From: DATBGO01 sp036558005
GTDB lineage: Bacteria; Actinomycetota; Actinomycetes; Streptosporangiales; Streptosporangiaceae
DNA length: 64,000 nucleotides
Assembly: GCA_036558005.1 (NCBI GenBank)
Contig: DATBGO010000247.1
Location: forward strand, 1-64,000
Reading direction: 5' to 3'
A program made the position numbers and the translations under genes. Positions 25,606-34,005 of this stretch are shown here, piece by piece. The notes beneath the pieces were generated by a model, which saw only the letters and a program-made list of their open reading frames with translations, did no database searches and was not told the DNA's origin. Every line of letters begins with the position of its first letter. Positions within the stretch are counted from its first letter, which is position 1.

Positions 25606-27981
25606 TCAGGGCTGGGGCAGCCGGGAATCGGGGCGGGGCTGGCGCCAGATCGGCGCCCGCCCGGCCGGCTGGGTGGGCCGGGGCCGCGGCTCGGCCGGCC
25701 GGACCGGCAGGGTCTGCGGCTCGTCCGCGGTCAGCGTGACCGGCGACCCGTGATGCATGATGTGCAGCGGCCCGCCGCCGGACACGGTGTAAGTGGCCGC
25801 CCCCGCGGTGATCTCGACCCGCAGGGCCAGGCCGCGCAGGCCGATGGTGAACGCCAGCCGGTTCAGCGCGGGCGGGAGCCGGGGCGCGAACGTGTGCATG
25901 CCCTCCTGCCTGCGCATCCCGCCGAACCCGGCGACGACCGCGATCCACGAGCCGGCCAGCGCGGCCATGTGCAGCCCGTCCCTGACGTTGTCCTGGAAGT
26001 CAGTCAGGTCGATGAGCGCGGTCTCGGCCAGGTAGTCGTAGGCCAGGTCCAGGTGGCCGACCTCGGCCGCCATCACCGCCTGGGTGCTCGCCGACAGCGA
26101 CGAATCCCGGACCGTGAGCTTCTCGTAGTAGTCGAAGTTGCGCGCCTTCTGCTCGGCGGTGAACGCCTCCGGCCGCATCATCATGGCCAGCACCAGGTCC
26201 GCCTGCTTGATCACCTGCTTGCGGTACAGCTCGAAATACGGGAAGAACGCCTGCAGCGGGTACTGGTCCGGGCTGGTCCTGGCGAAGTCCCAGACCTGGT
26301 GGCTGGTGAAGTCCTCGGCCTGCTGGTGAATGCCGAGCTTCTCGTCGTAGGGGACGCACATGGCGTCCGCCGCCGCCCGCCAGGCCCGGATTTCCTTGCC
26401 GGTCACCGACAGTTCCCTGGCCCGCTCCCCGAACTCCTCCGCCGCCCGGGCCGCGGCCTGCAGGTTCTGCTGGGCCATCAGGTTGGTGTAGACGTTGTTG
26501 TCGACCAGGGCGCTGTACTCGTCCGGGCCGGTGATCCCGTCGATCCGGAAGCGCCCGCGATCGTCGAAGTGACCCAGGGACAGCCACAGCCGCGCGGTCT
26601 GCACCAGCAGCTCGATCCCGATCCCGGCGGCGAAGTCCTGGTCGCCGGTGACGTCGGCGTAGCGGATCACCGCGTCCGCGATGTCGGCATTGATGTGGAA
26701 CGCGGCGGTGCCGGCCGGCCAGTACGCCGAGCACTCCTTCCCGTTGATGGTGCGCCACGGGAAGGCGGCCCCGCGCAGGCCCAGCTGGCGGGCCCGGCGC
26801 ATCGCCTTGCGGAGCGTCGCGTGCCGCCAGGTCAGCGCGCCGCTGACCGCCTCGGGCACGGTGTAGGTCAGCACCGGCAGCACGAACGTCTCGGTGTCCC
26901 AGAACGAGTGCCCGTCGTAGCCGGGCCCGGTGAGGCCCTTGGCCGCGATCGCCCGGCCCTCGGACCTGGCCCCGGATTGCAGCACGTGATAGAGCCCGAA
27001 CCGGACCGCCTGCTGCAGCTCAAGATCGCCGTCCAGCTCGACGTCGGCGCGCCGCCAGAAATCGTCCAGGTAGCCGCGCTGATCGGCGATCAGCCCGTCC
27101 CAGCCGGCCTGGACGGCCGCGGTCAGCGCGCCGTCCACCTGGTCGCGCATCGCGGGCCTGGACCTGGTCCCTGACCAGCCCAGCGCCACGAACTTCACCA
27201 GCCGCAGCCGCTGGCCCGGCCTGAGCCTGGCGGCGACGGTGAGCCGGGCCAGGTCCGGCCAGCTCTCGGAGTACTGGCGGGTCTGCGCCTCGCAGTCCAC
27301 CAGGTGGTCCATGGCCGCGGCCAGCCGCAGCTTGCTGTTGCGGGTGCTGTGCACCAGCAGCGACCTGACCCCGTCGGCGGCGTCCTCCTCGTGCTCCAGC
27401 GGCGACTGCAGCACCGCTGACACCCGCGGGTCGCGCCGGGCCAGCGGCAGCTGCTCGTTCGCCACCAGCTCGGACTGCACCACGATCCGGGTGGGGCCAT
27501 CCAGCGGCTCGACGTCGTAGCAGATCGCGGCGATGGCCCGCTGGGTGAACGAGACCAGCCGGACCGAGCTGATCGCGACCCCGCGGCCGGCCGGGGAGAT
27601 CCACTCGAGCTCCCGGCGCAGCACCCCGGCCTGGAAATCGAGCACCCGCTCGTGCGAGCGCAGGTGCCCGTACCGCACGTCGAACGGCTCGTCGTCGACC
27701 AGCAGCCGGATCAGCTTGCCGTTGGTGATGTTGATAACGGTCTGACCCGATTCGGGAAAGCCGTAGCCGGCTTCGCCGTAGGGCAGCGGCCGCCGCTCGT
27801 AGAAGCCGTTCAGGTAGGAGCCGGGCAGGCCGTGCGGCTCGCCCTCCTCCAGGTTCCCGCGCCACCCGATGTGCCCGTTGCACAGCGCGAACAGGGATTC
27901 CGTCTGGGCCAGCAGGCCGAGGTCGAGCCTGCTTTCCCGCAGGCACCACGGCTCGACTGGGAATCCGGGCCGTTCGATCAT
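25606..27981 (-). CDS. Glycoside hydrolase family 65 protein (inverting disaccharide phosphorylase or hydrolase)
   Basis: The 791-residue protein has the GH65 layout: N-terminal beta-sandwich (RESRLDLGLLAQTESLFALCNGHIGWRGN split over about 15-44), then an (alpha/alpha)6 barrel. The barrel carries WDTETFVLPVL and the general-acid Glu in DGITGPDEYSALVDNNVYTN. A C-terminal segment with RDSSLSA follows, where phosphorylases bind phosphate. Its start overlaps the stop of the HAD gene by 4 bp (27978-27981). Pairing with a beta-phosphoglucomutase-like protein suggests it releases beta-glucose-1-phosphate. Substrate (trehalose, maltose, kojibiose) is not determined. Mycobacteria have the pair Rv3400/Rv3401 and the fusion Rv2006. 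Confidence 0.9.
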   Translation of the reverse strand: MIERPGFPVEPWCLRESRLDLGLLAQTESLFALCNGHIGWRGNLEEGEPHGLPGSYLNGFYERRPLPYGEAGYGFPESGQTVINITNGKLIRLLVDDEPFDVRYGHLRSHERVLDFQAGVLRRELEWISPAGRGVAISSVRLVSFTQRAIAAICYDVEPLDGPTRIVVQSELVANEQLPLARRDPRVSAVLQSPLEHEEDAADGVRSLLVHSTRNSKLRLAAAMDHLVDCEAQTRQYSESWPDLARLTVAARLRPGQRLRLVKFVALGWSGTRSRPAMRDQVDGALTAAVQAGWDGLIADQRGYLDDFWRRADVELDGDLELQQAVRFGLYHVLQSGARSEGRAIAAKGLTGPGYDGHSFWDTETFVLPVLTYTVPEAVSGALTWRHATLRKAMRRARQLGLRGAAFPWRTINGKECSAYWPAGTAAFHINADIADAVIRYADVTGDQDFAAGIGIELLVQTARLWLSLGHFDDRGRFRIDGITGPDEYSALVDNNVYTNLMAQQNLQAAARAAEEFGERARELSVTGKEIRAWRAAADAMCVPYDEKLGIHQQAEDFTSHQVWDFARTSPDQYPLQAFFPYFELYRKQVIKQADLVLAMMMRPEAFTAEQKARNFDYYEKLTVRDSSLSASTQAVMAAEVGHLDLAYDYLAETALIDLTDFQDNVRDGLHMAALAGSWIAVVAGFGGMRRQEGMHTFAPRLPPALNRLAFTIGLRGLALRVEITAGAATYTVSGGGPLHIMHHGSPVTLTADEPQTLPVRPAEPRPRPTQPAGRAPIWRQPRPDSRLPQP

Positions 27982-28733
27982 GGGCCGTCCAGCAGTTCAT
28001 CGAGGTCCGTCACGACGGTGTCGGCTCCTTCCGCGCGCAGTACATCAGCCTGGCCTATCCGGTCTATGCCCACCACATAACCGAATTTCCCCGCCTTCCC
28101 GGCGGCCACGCCGGCTTGTGCGTCCTCGAACACGGCGGCGGCGCCGGGGGCGGCGCCCAGCGCGCTGGCCGCGAACAGGTAGGTGTCGGGGGCCGGCTTG
28201 CCCCGCAACTGCTCCCGCTGCGCCGCCTGCGCGTCCACGATGACCTCGAAGTCGCCGTCCAGCCCGGCCGCGGCGAGCACGGCGCGGCAGTTCGCGCTGG
28301 ATGAGACCACCGCGCGGTGCAGCCCGGCCGCCGCCGCCGCCCGCAGGTAGCGAACTGAGCCAGGGTAGGCGATCACGCCGTCGGCGGCGATCCGGCGCCG
28401 CAGGAGGGCGTTCTTCCTGTTGCCCAGGCCGTGGACCGTCTCGGTGCCCGGGCTCTGGTCCGGGCTGTCGTCCGGGCCGCCTTCGGGCAGGGTAATGGCG
28501 CGGGAGGCCAGGAACGAGCGGACCCCGGCTACCCTGGGCCTGCCGTCCAGGTATCTGCCATAATCGGTGACTAGATCAAAGGGTGTGAAGCGCTGGTCGG
28601 TCCGGGTAGCGCGTTGTCGCAGGTAGGAATCGAACATTTCCTGCCAGGCCGCGGCGTGTACCACGTCGGTCTTGGTGAGAACTCCGTCGAGATCAAATAG
28701 GCAAGCGCGTATCGTGTCAGGCATTCCGATCAC
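27978..28733 (-). CDS. HAD-family hydrolase, beta-phosphoglucomutase-like
   Basis: The 251-residue protein has HAD motif I FDLDGVLTKT (about 13-22), motif II SSSAN, the Lys of RGKPAPDTYLFAAS (motif III) and motif IV FEDAQAGVAAGKAG. DGRPRVAGVRSFLASR matches the cap region of beta-phosphoglucomutases. It is the first gene of a coupled pair with GH65. Its product would convert beta-glucose-1-phosphate to glucose-6-phosphate. It starts at GTG 28733 or ATG 28724. A weak DosR-type half-site (TTCGGGAC, 28772-28779) lies upstream. Confidence 0.88.
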   Translation of the reverse strand: MIGMPDTIRACLFDLDGVLTKTDVVHAAAWQEMFDSYLRQRATRTDQRFTPFDLVTDYGRYLDGRPRVAGVRSFLASRAITLPEGGPDDSPDQSPGTETVHGLGNRKNALLRRRIAADGVIAYPGSVRYLRAAAAAGLHRAVVSSSANCRAVLAAAGLDGDFEVIVDAQAAQREQLRGKPAPDTYLFAASALGAAPGAAAVFEDAQAGVAAGKAGKFGYVVGIDRIGQADVLRAEGADTVVTDLDELLDGP

Positions 28734-28898
28734 CAGGCCAGCCTAGGAGCCCGCCGGGCCCGGGCAGGCCCTTCGGGACGATCGCCGGATGCGGGTCCAG
28801 GCCCGGGCCGGCGAAAGCGGGATCGGCCAGCCGGCCGGCTGGCCGCAGGGGACAGGGCAGACAGGCCGGAACAGCGGCCACGCCCCCGGGGGGCCAGC

Positions 28899-30104
28899 AT
28901 GCTGGACGCGGGCAAGCGGGACTCAGCCGCACCGGGTACAGACACGCCATTGTGGGGCGCCCGGGCGCCGGGTTATCCGTTCCGCGGACCCGGGTGGACG
29001 GCCAGGGTGGTGCCGTTCGCCATCGTCGCGGTGCTCGCGGAGGCCAGTCTCGCGCTCCCGCCAGGGTCTGGCTCGATGCCCGCCGCCACCGTCAGCGTGG
29101 TGCTGTTCGCGGCCACGGCCGCGGCGTTCGCGCTGCCGTGGGCCAGGCTGCCCGAGTGGGCCGGCGTGCTGCTGCCGCTGTGCTACACCTGCTCGGTGCT
29201 CGCGCTGGTCATCGCGGCCGGCAATGACGCGGGCGTGGGCATCGTCATGCTGATGCCCGTCGTGTGGGCCGCGCTGTTCCAGCGGCCCTGGGAGTCGGCC
29301 TGCGTGGCGGCCGCCGTGGTCGGCTCGGTGATCGTCTTCTCGCTGGTGCCGCACGCCGACATGGCCACGGTGGTCACCCGGCGGGTGGTGTTCTGGGCCG
29401 CGCTGACCGCGCTGATCGTGGTCGCCACCCACGGGCTGCGGCGGCGGATCAGGCGATCCCAGGCCGAGCGGGCGGGACTTCAGCAGCGGCTGCATGAGGT
29501 CGAGATCACTCGCGACCGTGATCGCATCGCCACCGACCTGCAGGAACGGGTCATCCAGCGGATCTCGGGCGCCAGCCTGTCGCTGCAGTCCGCGCTGTCG
29601 CTGACCGCCGACACCGAGGCAGGCCGCCGGATCGACGCGGTCACCACCGAGCTGGACGAGGCCACCAGGCTGGTCCGGCAGTCCATCTTCGGCCTGCGCG
29701 ACCGCCCGCCCGGCAGCAGCCTGCGCCGGGAGGTGCTGGAACTGTGCGGCGAGTTCGCGGAGGTGCTCGGGGCCACCCCGGAGGTGTCGTTCAGCGGCGG
29801 CGTCGACGCGGCGCTGCGCGAGCGGACCGCCAGCCAGCTGATGGAGGCGTTGCGCAAGACGCTGAGCGCGATCGGGAAGCAGCCCGGGCCGGTGCAGGTC
29901 GCGGTGACCGCCGCGGAGGACGCGGCGCTGACGGTGACCCTGCAGGGCAGCTGGCCGCCAGGGGCGGCAGATAACCGGGACCGGGCCGGGCCGCTGCGGG
30001 AGGTAGCCCGCGAACTGGGCGCGGACATCGAGGTCGGTTCCGGCGCCGGCGGCCGTACCTGGCTGGCCTGGCACCTGCCGCTCAGCCCGGTTACCCCGTC
30101 CTGA
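28899..30104 (+). CDS. DevS-related pseudo-histidine kinase with six membrane helices
   Basis: The 401 residues comprise about six N-terminal membrane helices (37-180) and a kinase-like cytoplasmic part clearly related to the DevS-like protein of this window. Compare RDRIATDLQERVIQRISG with RDRIARDLHDLVIQRLYA. The phospho-acceptor His is Gln215. The N-box EALSNAVRHA is replaced by EALRKTLSAI (Lys320 for Asn). The G-box TDNGSGL is replaced by LQGSWPPGA. It should therefore neither bind ATP normally nor autophosphorylate. The reading frame is intact and codon use is normal, arguing for a retained non-catalytic role. Its stop is 37 bp before paired DosR-like boxes. Confidence 0.85.
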   Translation: MLDAGKRDSAAPGTDTPLWGARAPGYPFRGPGWTARVVPFAIVAVLAEASLALPPGSGSMPAATVSVVLFAATAAAFALPWARLPEWAGVLLPLCYTCSVLALVIAAGNDAGVGIVMLMPVVWAALFQRPWESACVAAAVVGSVIVFSLVPHADMATVVTRRVVFWAALTALIVVATHGLRRRIRRSQAERAGLQQRLHEVEITRDRDRIATDLQERVIQRISGASLSLQSALSLTADTEAGRRIDAVTTELDEATRLVRQSIFGLRDRPPGSSLRREVLELCGEFAEVLGATPEVSFSGGVDAALRERTASQLMEALRKTLSAIGKQPGPVQVAVTAAEDAALTVTLQGSWPPGAADNRDRAGPLREVARELGADIEVGSGAGGRTWLAWHLPLSPVTPS

Positions 30105-30439
30105 CCTGGGGAAAGACCGGCACCCCCGAGGCCATAGCTGGGGACCAAGGTCCCGGTAGCTGGGGCCCGCCGTCCCTGCCAGGGACCGGCCGCGGGCGGG
30201 TGCAATGGTGATCGCAGCACCTGCCGCCTGGGATTTCCGGTGTTGGGGGACTGACCGGAGCGGGCAGGTGCGGCCAGCCTGGCGGGGGCGTTGGCTGACC
30301 GTGCCTAGGGGGTGCGCCGCTGATCCGGTGAGGCCCGGGTCCCATGCGGCGGGTGCCGCGAAAGCCCCGCAGATGCGTTGACCTAGCGTCGTCCCTGGAT
30401 GCGCGCGAGCGCGGTCCAGCCCGGCCAAGAGGGAGAGTG
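30105..30439. other. Intergenic region with DosR-like promoter and foldable leader
   Basis: The 335 bp between the pseudokinase and the PNPOx-like gene contain paired boxes (30141-30176) and a -10-like TGCAAT (30201-30206). Beyond the inferred start near 30213 lies a nested fold: GCACCTGCC 30217-30225 pairs with 30263-30271, and CCGGT 30237-30241 with ACCGG 30254-30258. The inferred 5' leader would be about 227 nt. No gene is seen. Confidence 0.5.
30141..30206 (+). promoter_or_regulatory. Paired DosR-like boxes with downstream -10-like hexamer (site B)
   Basis: Box 1 is GGGACCAAGGTCCC (30141-30154), matching all 10 half-site positions of the DosR consensus core. Box 2 is GGGCCCGCCGTCCC (30163-30176), matching 9 of 10. 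Centres are 22 bp apart, two helical turns. TGCAAT (30201-30206) starts 31.5 bp after the second centre. It is upstream of the PNPOx-like gene. A DevR-like regulator with a DosR-like recognition helix is encoded 9 kb away. Confidence 0.7.
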
Positions 30440-30889
30440 ATGATCGAGGGCCGGCAACTCCAGGAGCTGACTCAGCACGATTCGATGCGGCTGCTCGCCA
30501 GCGTCCCCGTCGGCCGGGTGGTGTTCACCCACCACGCGCTGCCGGCCATCCGCGCGGTCAACCACATCGTCGTCGGCGACAAGATCGTCATCATCGCCGC
30601 GCTGGGCAGCGCGATCAGCATGCCAGCGAGCGTCGGCAGCCGGGGCTACGACGGCACCGTGGTGGCCTACGAGGCCGACCTGATGGATCCGGATACGCAT
30701 CTTGGCTGGAGCGTGGTGGTCATCGGCACCGCGTGCGTGGCGCGCGACCAGGCGGAGATCAGCGGGTACCGGGCCGCGCTCCAGCCGTGGGTCGCCGGGG
30801 CGACCGACGACGTCATCGTGATCCAGGCCGAGCTGGTGACCGGCTACCAGCTGGTCGCGGCGGCCACGCCGCAGCTGCCGATCGGCTAG
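30440..30889 (+). CDS. Pyridoxamine-5-phosphate-oxidase-fold flavin/cofactor-binding protein
   Basis: The 149-residue protein has the split-barrel pattern LLASVPVGRVVFTHHALPAI (about 16-35), then HIVVGDKIVIIAALGSA and a central GWSVVVIGTACVARD. GGGAGAG lies just upstream of the ATG. Members bind FMN, F420 or haem, and the sequence does not say which. Related small proteins (for example Rv3129, Rv0080) belong to the mycobacterial DosR regulon, which agrees with the paired boxes upstream of this gene. Confidence 0.85.
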   Translation: MIEGRQLQELTQHDSMRLLASVPVGRVVFTHHALPAIRAVNHIVVGDKIVIIAALGSAISMPASVGSRGYDGTVVAYEADLMDPDTHLGWSVVVIGTACVARDQAEISGYRAALQPWVAGATDDVIVIQAELVTGYQLVAAATPQLPIG

Positions 30890-30903
30890 CCCGCCAGGGC
30901 CGG

Positions 30904-32094
30904 TCAGGCCAGCGGCATCAGGCCGTGCAACGGGAAGACCTCGTGCTGGGTGGCCCGGATCGCCTGATCGAGCGGGTCAGCGGGATCGAAGCCGGACTCG
31001 AACGGGATGAACTGCGCGGCCGCGCCCTCGGTCATCACCTCGGGGGCGGGCCGCGCGGTGCGCGCGCGGGCGTAGTCGCGCCAGGCCGCCGGGATGACGG
31101 CGGCCGGGTCCACCGGCTGGCCGGACGCCTCGGCCAGCAGGTGCGTCCAGGTCCGCGGCACCACCTGGACCAGCTCGTAGCCGCCCCCGCCGGTCAGCAG
31201 CCAGCGCCCGCCCGCGCAGTCGTGCGCCAGCTGGTGCAGCTTGGCGTGCGCCGCGCGCTGCGCGTCGATGGTCAGCTGCAGCCCGGCCAGCGGGTCGAGC
31301 CAGTGCGTGTCGCAGCCGTGCTGGCTGACCAGGACCTGCGGGCCGAACGCGGTCACCAGCGGCGGGACCACGGCGTGGAAGGCGCGCAGCCAGCCCGCGT
31401 CGCCGGTGCCGCGCGGCAGGGCCACGTTTACCGCGGACCCGGCCGCGTCCGGCCCGCCGGTCTCCGACGGCAGCCCGGTGCCGGGGAAGAGCGTGCGCGG
31501 GTGCTGGTGCAGGCTGATCGTCAGCACCCGCGGATCGTGATAGAACGCCGCCTGCACCCCGTCCCCGTGGTGGACGTCGATGTCCACGTAGGCGACCCGC
31601 TCCGCGCCCTGCGCCAGCAGCCAGGCGATCGCGATCGCCGGGTCGTTGTACACGCAGAAGCCGCTCGCGCTGGCCCGCATCGCGTGGTGCAGCCCGCCGG
31701 CGATGTTCGCGCCGTGCAGCGCCGAGTCCTCCCAGACCGCCCGGGCCGCGGCCAGGGTCGCGCCCGCCACCAGCGCGGAGGCCGCGTGCATGCCGCTGAA
31801 CACCGGGTCGTCGGGGGTGCCCAGGCCGTACCTGAGCAGCCAGCCCGGGCTGGCGCCGTCGCCGTCGCCGGCCCGGCGGACCGCCGCGATGTACTCCGGG
31901 TCGTGCACGAGCTCGAGGTCGCCGGCGGCGGCCGGGCCGGCCGCCGCCACCGTCACCTGATCAGCCGACAGCACCCCCAGGGCGCTGGCCAGCGCTATCG
32001 TCAGCTCGACCCGGACCGGCGCCAGCGGGTGCCCTGGCCCGAAGTCATAGCCGGCCAGCTGCTCATCCCAGGACAGGTGCAAGCGGCAGGCCAC
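30904..32094 (-). CDS. acuC: Acetoin utilization protein AcuC / class I HDAC-like deacetylase
   Basis: The 396-residue enzyme has the HDAC fold. It shows the tandem His motif GGLHHAMRASASGFCVYND, zinc ligands in YVDIDVHHGDG (Asp and His), a distal Asp in SQHGCDTHWLDPLAG and the catalytic Tyr in LLTGGGGYEL. Bacterial AcuC deacetylates lysine on proteins such as acetyl-CoA synthetase. It starts at ATG 32094 (MACRLHLSWDEQL). It lies 12 bp beyond the cydC stop on the same strand, so it may be the distal gene of a cydDC-acuC operon. Confidence 0.92.
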   Translation of the reverse strand: MACRLHLSWDEQLAGYDFGPGHPLAPVRVELTIALASALGVLSADQVTVAAAGPAAAGDLELVHDPEYIAAVRRAGDGDGASPGWLLRYGLGTPDDPVFSGMHAASALVAGATLAAARAVWEDSALHGANIAGGLHHAMRASASGFCVYNDPAIAIAWLLAQGAERVAYVDIDVHHGDGVQAAFYHDPRVLTISLHQHPRTLFPGTGLPSETGGPDAAGSAVNVALPRGTGDAGWLRAFHAVVPPLVTAFGPQVLVSQHGCDTHWLDPLAGLQLTIDAQRAAHAKLHQLAHDCAGGRWLLTGGGGYELVQVVPRTWTHLLAEASGQPVDPAAVIPAAWRDYARARTARPAPEVMTEGAAAQFIPFESGFDPADPLDQAIRATQHEVFPLHGLMPLA

Positions 32095-32106
32095 GCCGAC
32101 ATCCTC

Positions 32107-33990
32107 TCAGCCGGGCCCGGCCCGCGGCTGGCTGGCCTGCCACATCCGCCGGTAGTCCCGCCCGGCCCGGATGAGCTCGCCGTGACTGCCCCGCTCGGTG
32201 ACCCGGCCGCGGTCCAGCACGACGATCTCGTCCATCAGCTCGAGCCCGGCGGGGTCATGGGTGATCAGCAGCACCGCTCGCCCGGTGCTGGCGGGCACCA
32301 GGTCCCTGATCAGGGCGCGGGCGGTGGCACGGTCCAGGTGCACCGTCGGCTCGTCGAGTATCAGCAGGTCAGGGTCGGCGAGCAGGGCGCGGGCCAGGGC
32401 CAGCCGCTGGCGCTGCCCGCCCGACAGCGCCGCGCCCCCGGCCCCGGCCTGGGTGTCCCAGCCCCGCGGCAGCGCCTCTATCCAGTCCAGCAGCCTGGCC
32501 TGGTCCGCGGCGGCGGCCAGCTGCGCCAGGCTCGCGCCCGGCCGGGCCAGCCGGAGGTTCTCGGCGATGGTGGCGGCGAAGATGTGCGGGTCCTGCGGGC
32601 AGCCGCTGATCCGGGTCCTGACCTCGGCTGCGGCGTACCCGGCCAGGTCGTGGCCGTTCAGCGTGACGCAGCCGCCGGACGGCTCGACGAACCGCAGCAG
32701 CACCGCGGCCACCGTGGACTTCCCCGCGCCGGCCGGCCCGACCAGCGCGACCCGGCGGCCCTGGGCCAGGTCCAGGTCCAGGTCCAGGCCGGCCAGCGCC
32801 AGCGGGCCGCCAGGCTGGTAGCGGACCCGCACGTCGCGCAGCGCCAGGCGCAGCGGCCCGGGCGGGACCGGCCTGGGCACGGCGGGCTCACGGACCGGGG
32901 GCGGGGCGTCCAGCACCGCCCCGATCCGGCGGGCCGCCGCGCGCGCCCTGGCCAGCTGGACCGCGGCCGCCGGCAGCTCGGTGACCGCCTCGAACGCGGC
33001 CAGCGCGGTCAGCGTCAGCACCGCCAGCGGGACCCGGGTGAGGACCCCGGCCGCGGTCGCGGCGACGCCGAGCAGCAGCACCCCCCACAGGGTCAGCCCG
33101 CTGACCGCCGTGCCCAGTCCCGCCGACAGCCCGGCCACCGCCGCGCCGCGGCTGGACTGCTCGGCCAGCGCCGCGTCGGCGGTCACGACCGAGGCCAGCG
33201 CCTGGTCCTGCGCGCCGAACGCGCGCAGCTCGGCGGCGCCGTCCAGCAGGCTGGTGCACGCGGCGGCGAGCTCACCGCGGGCCGGGGCCAGCGCGCGGGC
33301 CGCGTCCCGGGCGGCGGCGGCCGCGATCAGCGGCACCGCGACCCCGCCTGCCAGCAGCCCGGCGCCGAGCAGCGCCCCGCCCGGGGCGAGGATCAGCGTG
33401 GCGGCGGCGACCGCGCCCGCCCCGGCCAGCGCGGCGGCCAGCGGCGGGGTGATGCCCCTGATGAACAGGTCCTGGCTGGCGTCCACGTCGCTGACCAGCC
33501 GGGCCAGCAGGTCGCCGGAGCGGAACGCGGGCAGCCCGGCCGGGGCGAGCCGCTCCAGCCGGGTGTAGATCCGCACCCGCAGGCTGGCCAGGATCGTGAA
33601 GGCGGCATCGTGCACCGCGAGGCGTTCGGTGTACCGGCTGACGGCGCGGCCGACGCTGAGCGCACGCACGGCCACCACGGCCACCGAGATCGCCACGATG
33701 CCCGGGTGCAGCGAGGCGCGCGCCAGCAGGAAGCCCGACACCGCCAGCAGCGCGACGCCGCACCCGGTGGTGGCGGCGCCCGCGGCCACCGCGAGCAGCA
33801 GCTGCCCGCGCAGCGGCCGGGCCAGCCGCAGCAGCCGCAGCAGCGGCCGCGCCCTGGCGGTGCTGGTCCTGGCGGTGCTCGTGGTGGCGGTGCTGGTCGT
33901 GGCGGTGCTGGTCGTGGCGGTGCTGGTGGTGGCGCGGCGGGTGGTGGCGCGGCGGGTGGTGGCGCGGCGGGTCATGGCGCGGCGGGTCAT
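32107..33990 (-). CDS. cydC: CydC: heterodimeric ABC exporter subunit for cytochrome bd assembly
   Basis: The 627-residue protein has six membrane segments, then Walker A GPAGAGKST, signature LSGGQRQRLALARALL and Walker B LLILDEPTVHLD. CydDC exports glutathione/cysteine-type thiols and is needed for cytochrome bd maturation. The start ATG (33988-33990) overlaps the cydD TGA in an ATGA. The first ~45 residues are a pentapeptide array (MTRRA, TTRRA, TTSTA) encoded by a 15-bp minisatellite, after which the conserved protein starts (RARPLLRLLRLARP). cydAB is not in the window. The second in-frame ATG (33975) is an equally good start. Confidence 0.9.
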   Translation of the reverse strand: MTRRAMTRRATTRRATTRRATTSTATTSTATTSTATTSTARTSTARARPLLRLLRLARPLRGQLLLAVAAGAATTGCGVALLAVSGFLLARASLHPGIVAISVAVVAVRALSVGRAVSRYTERLAVHDAAFTILASLRVRIYTRLERLAPAGLPAFRSGDLLARLVSDVDASQDLFIRGITPPLAAALAGAGAVAAATLILAPGGALLGAGLLAGGVAVPLIAAAAARDAARALAPARGELAAACTSLLDGAAELRAFGAQDQALASVVTADAALAEQSSRGAAVAGLSAGLGTAVSGLTLWGVLLLGVAATAAGVLTRVPLAVLTLTALAAFEAVTELPAAAVQLARARAAARRIGAVLDAPPPVREPAVPRPVPPGPLRLALRDVRVRYQPGGPLALAGLDLDLDLAQGRRVALVGPAGAGKSTVAAVLLRFVEPSGGCVTLNGHDLAGYAAAEVRTRISGCPQDPHIFAATIAENLRLARPGASLAQLAAAADQARLLDWIEALPRGWDTQAGAGGAALSGGQRQRLALARALLADPDLLILDEPTVHLDRATARALIRDLVPASTGRAVLLITHDPAGLELMDEIVVLDRGRVTERGSHGELIRAGRDYRRMWQASQPRAGPG

Positions 33991-34005
33991 GGCGCGGCGG
34001 GTCGT
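33856..34005 (-). repeat. 15-bp minisatellite across the cydD stop / cydC start
   Basis: Ten 15-bp units on the minus strand encode TTRRA, MTRRA x2, TTRRA x2, TTSTA x4 and RTSTA in the cydC frame. The MTRRA unit reads ATGACCCGCCGCGCC, so it carries the cydD stop and the cydC start together. Unit length is a multiple of three, so copy-number change keeps the frame but changes the number of available ATG codons. Confidence 0.85.

Noticed and set aside
28772..28785. Possible DosR box upstream of the HAD-GH65 pair
   Set aside because: Only the left half (TTCGGGAC) fits. The right half is GCCGG and no second box lies 22 bp away.
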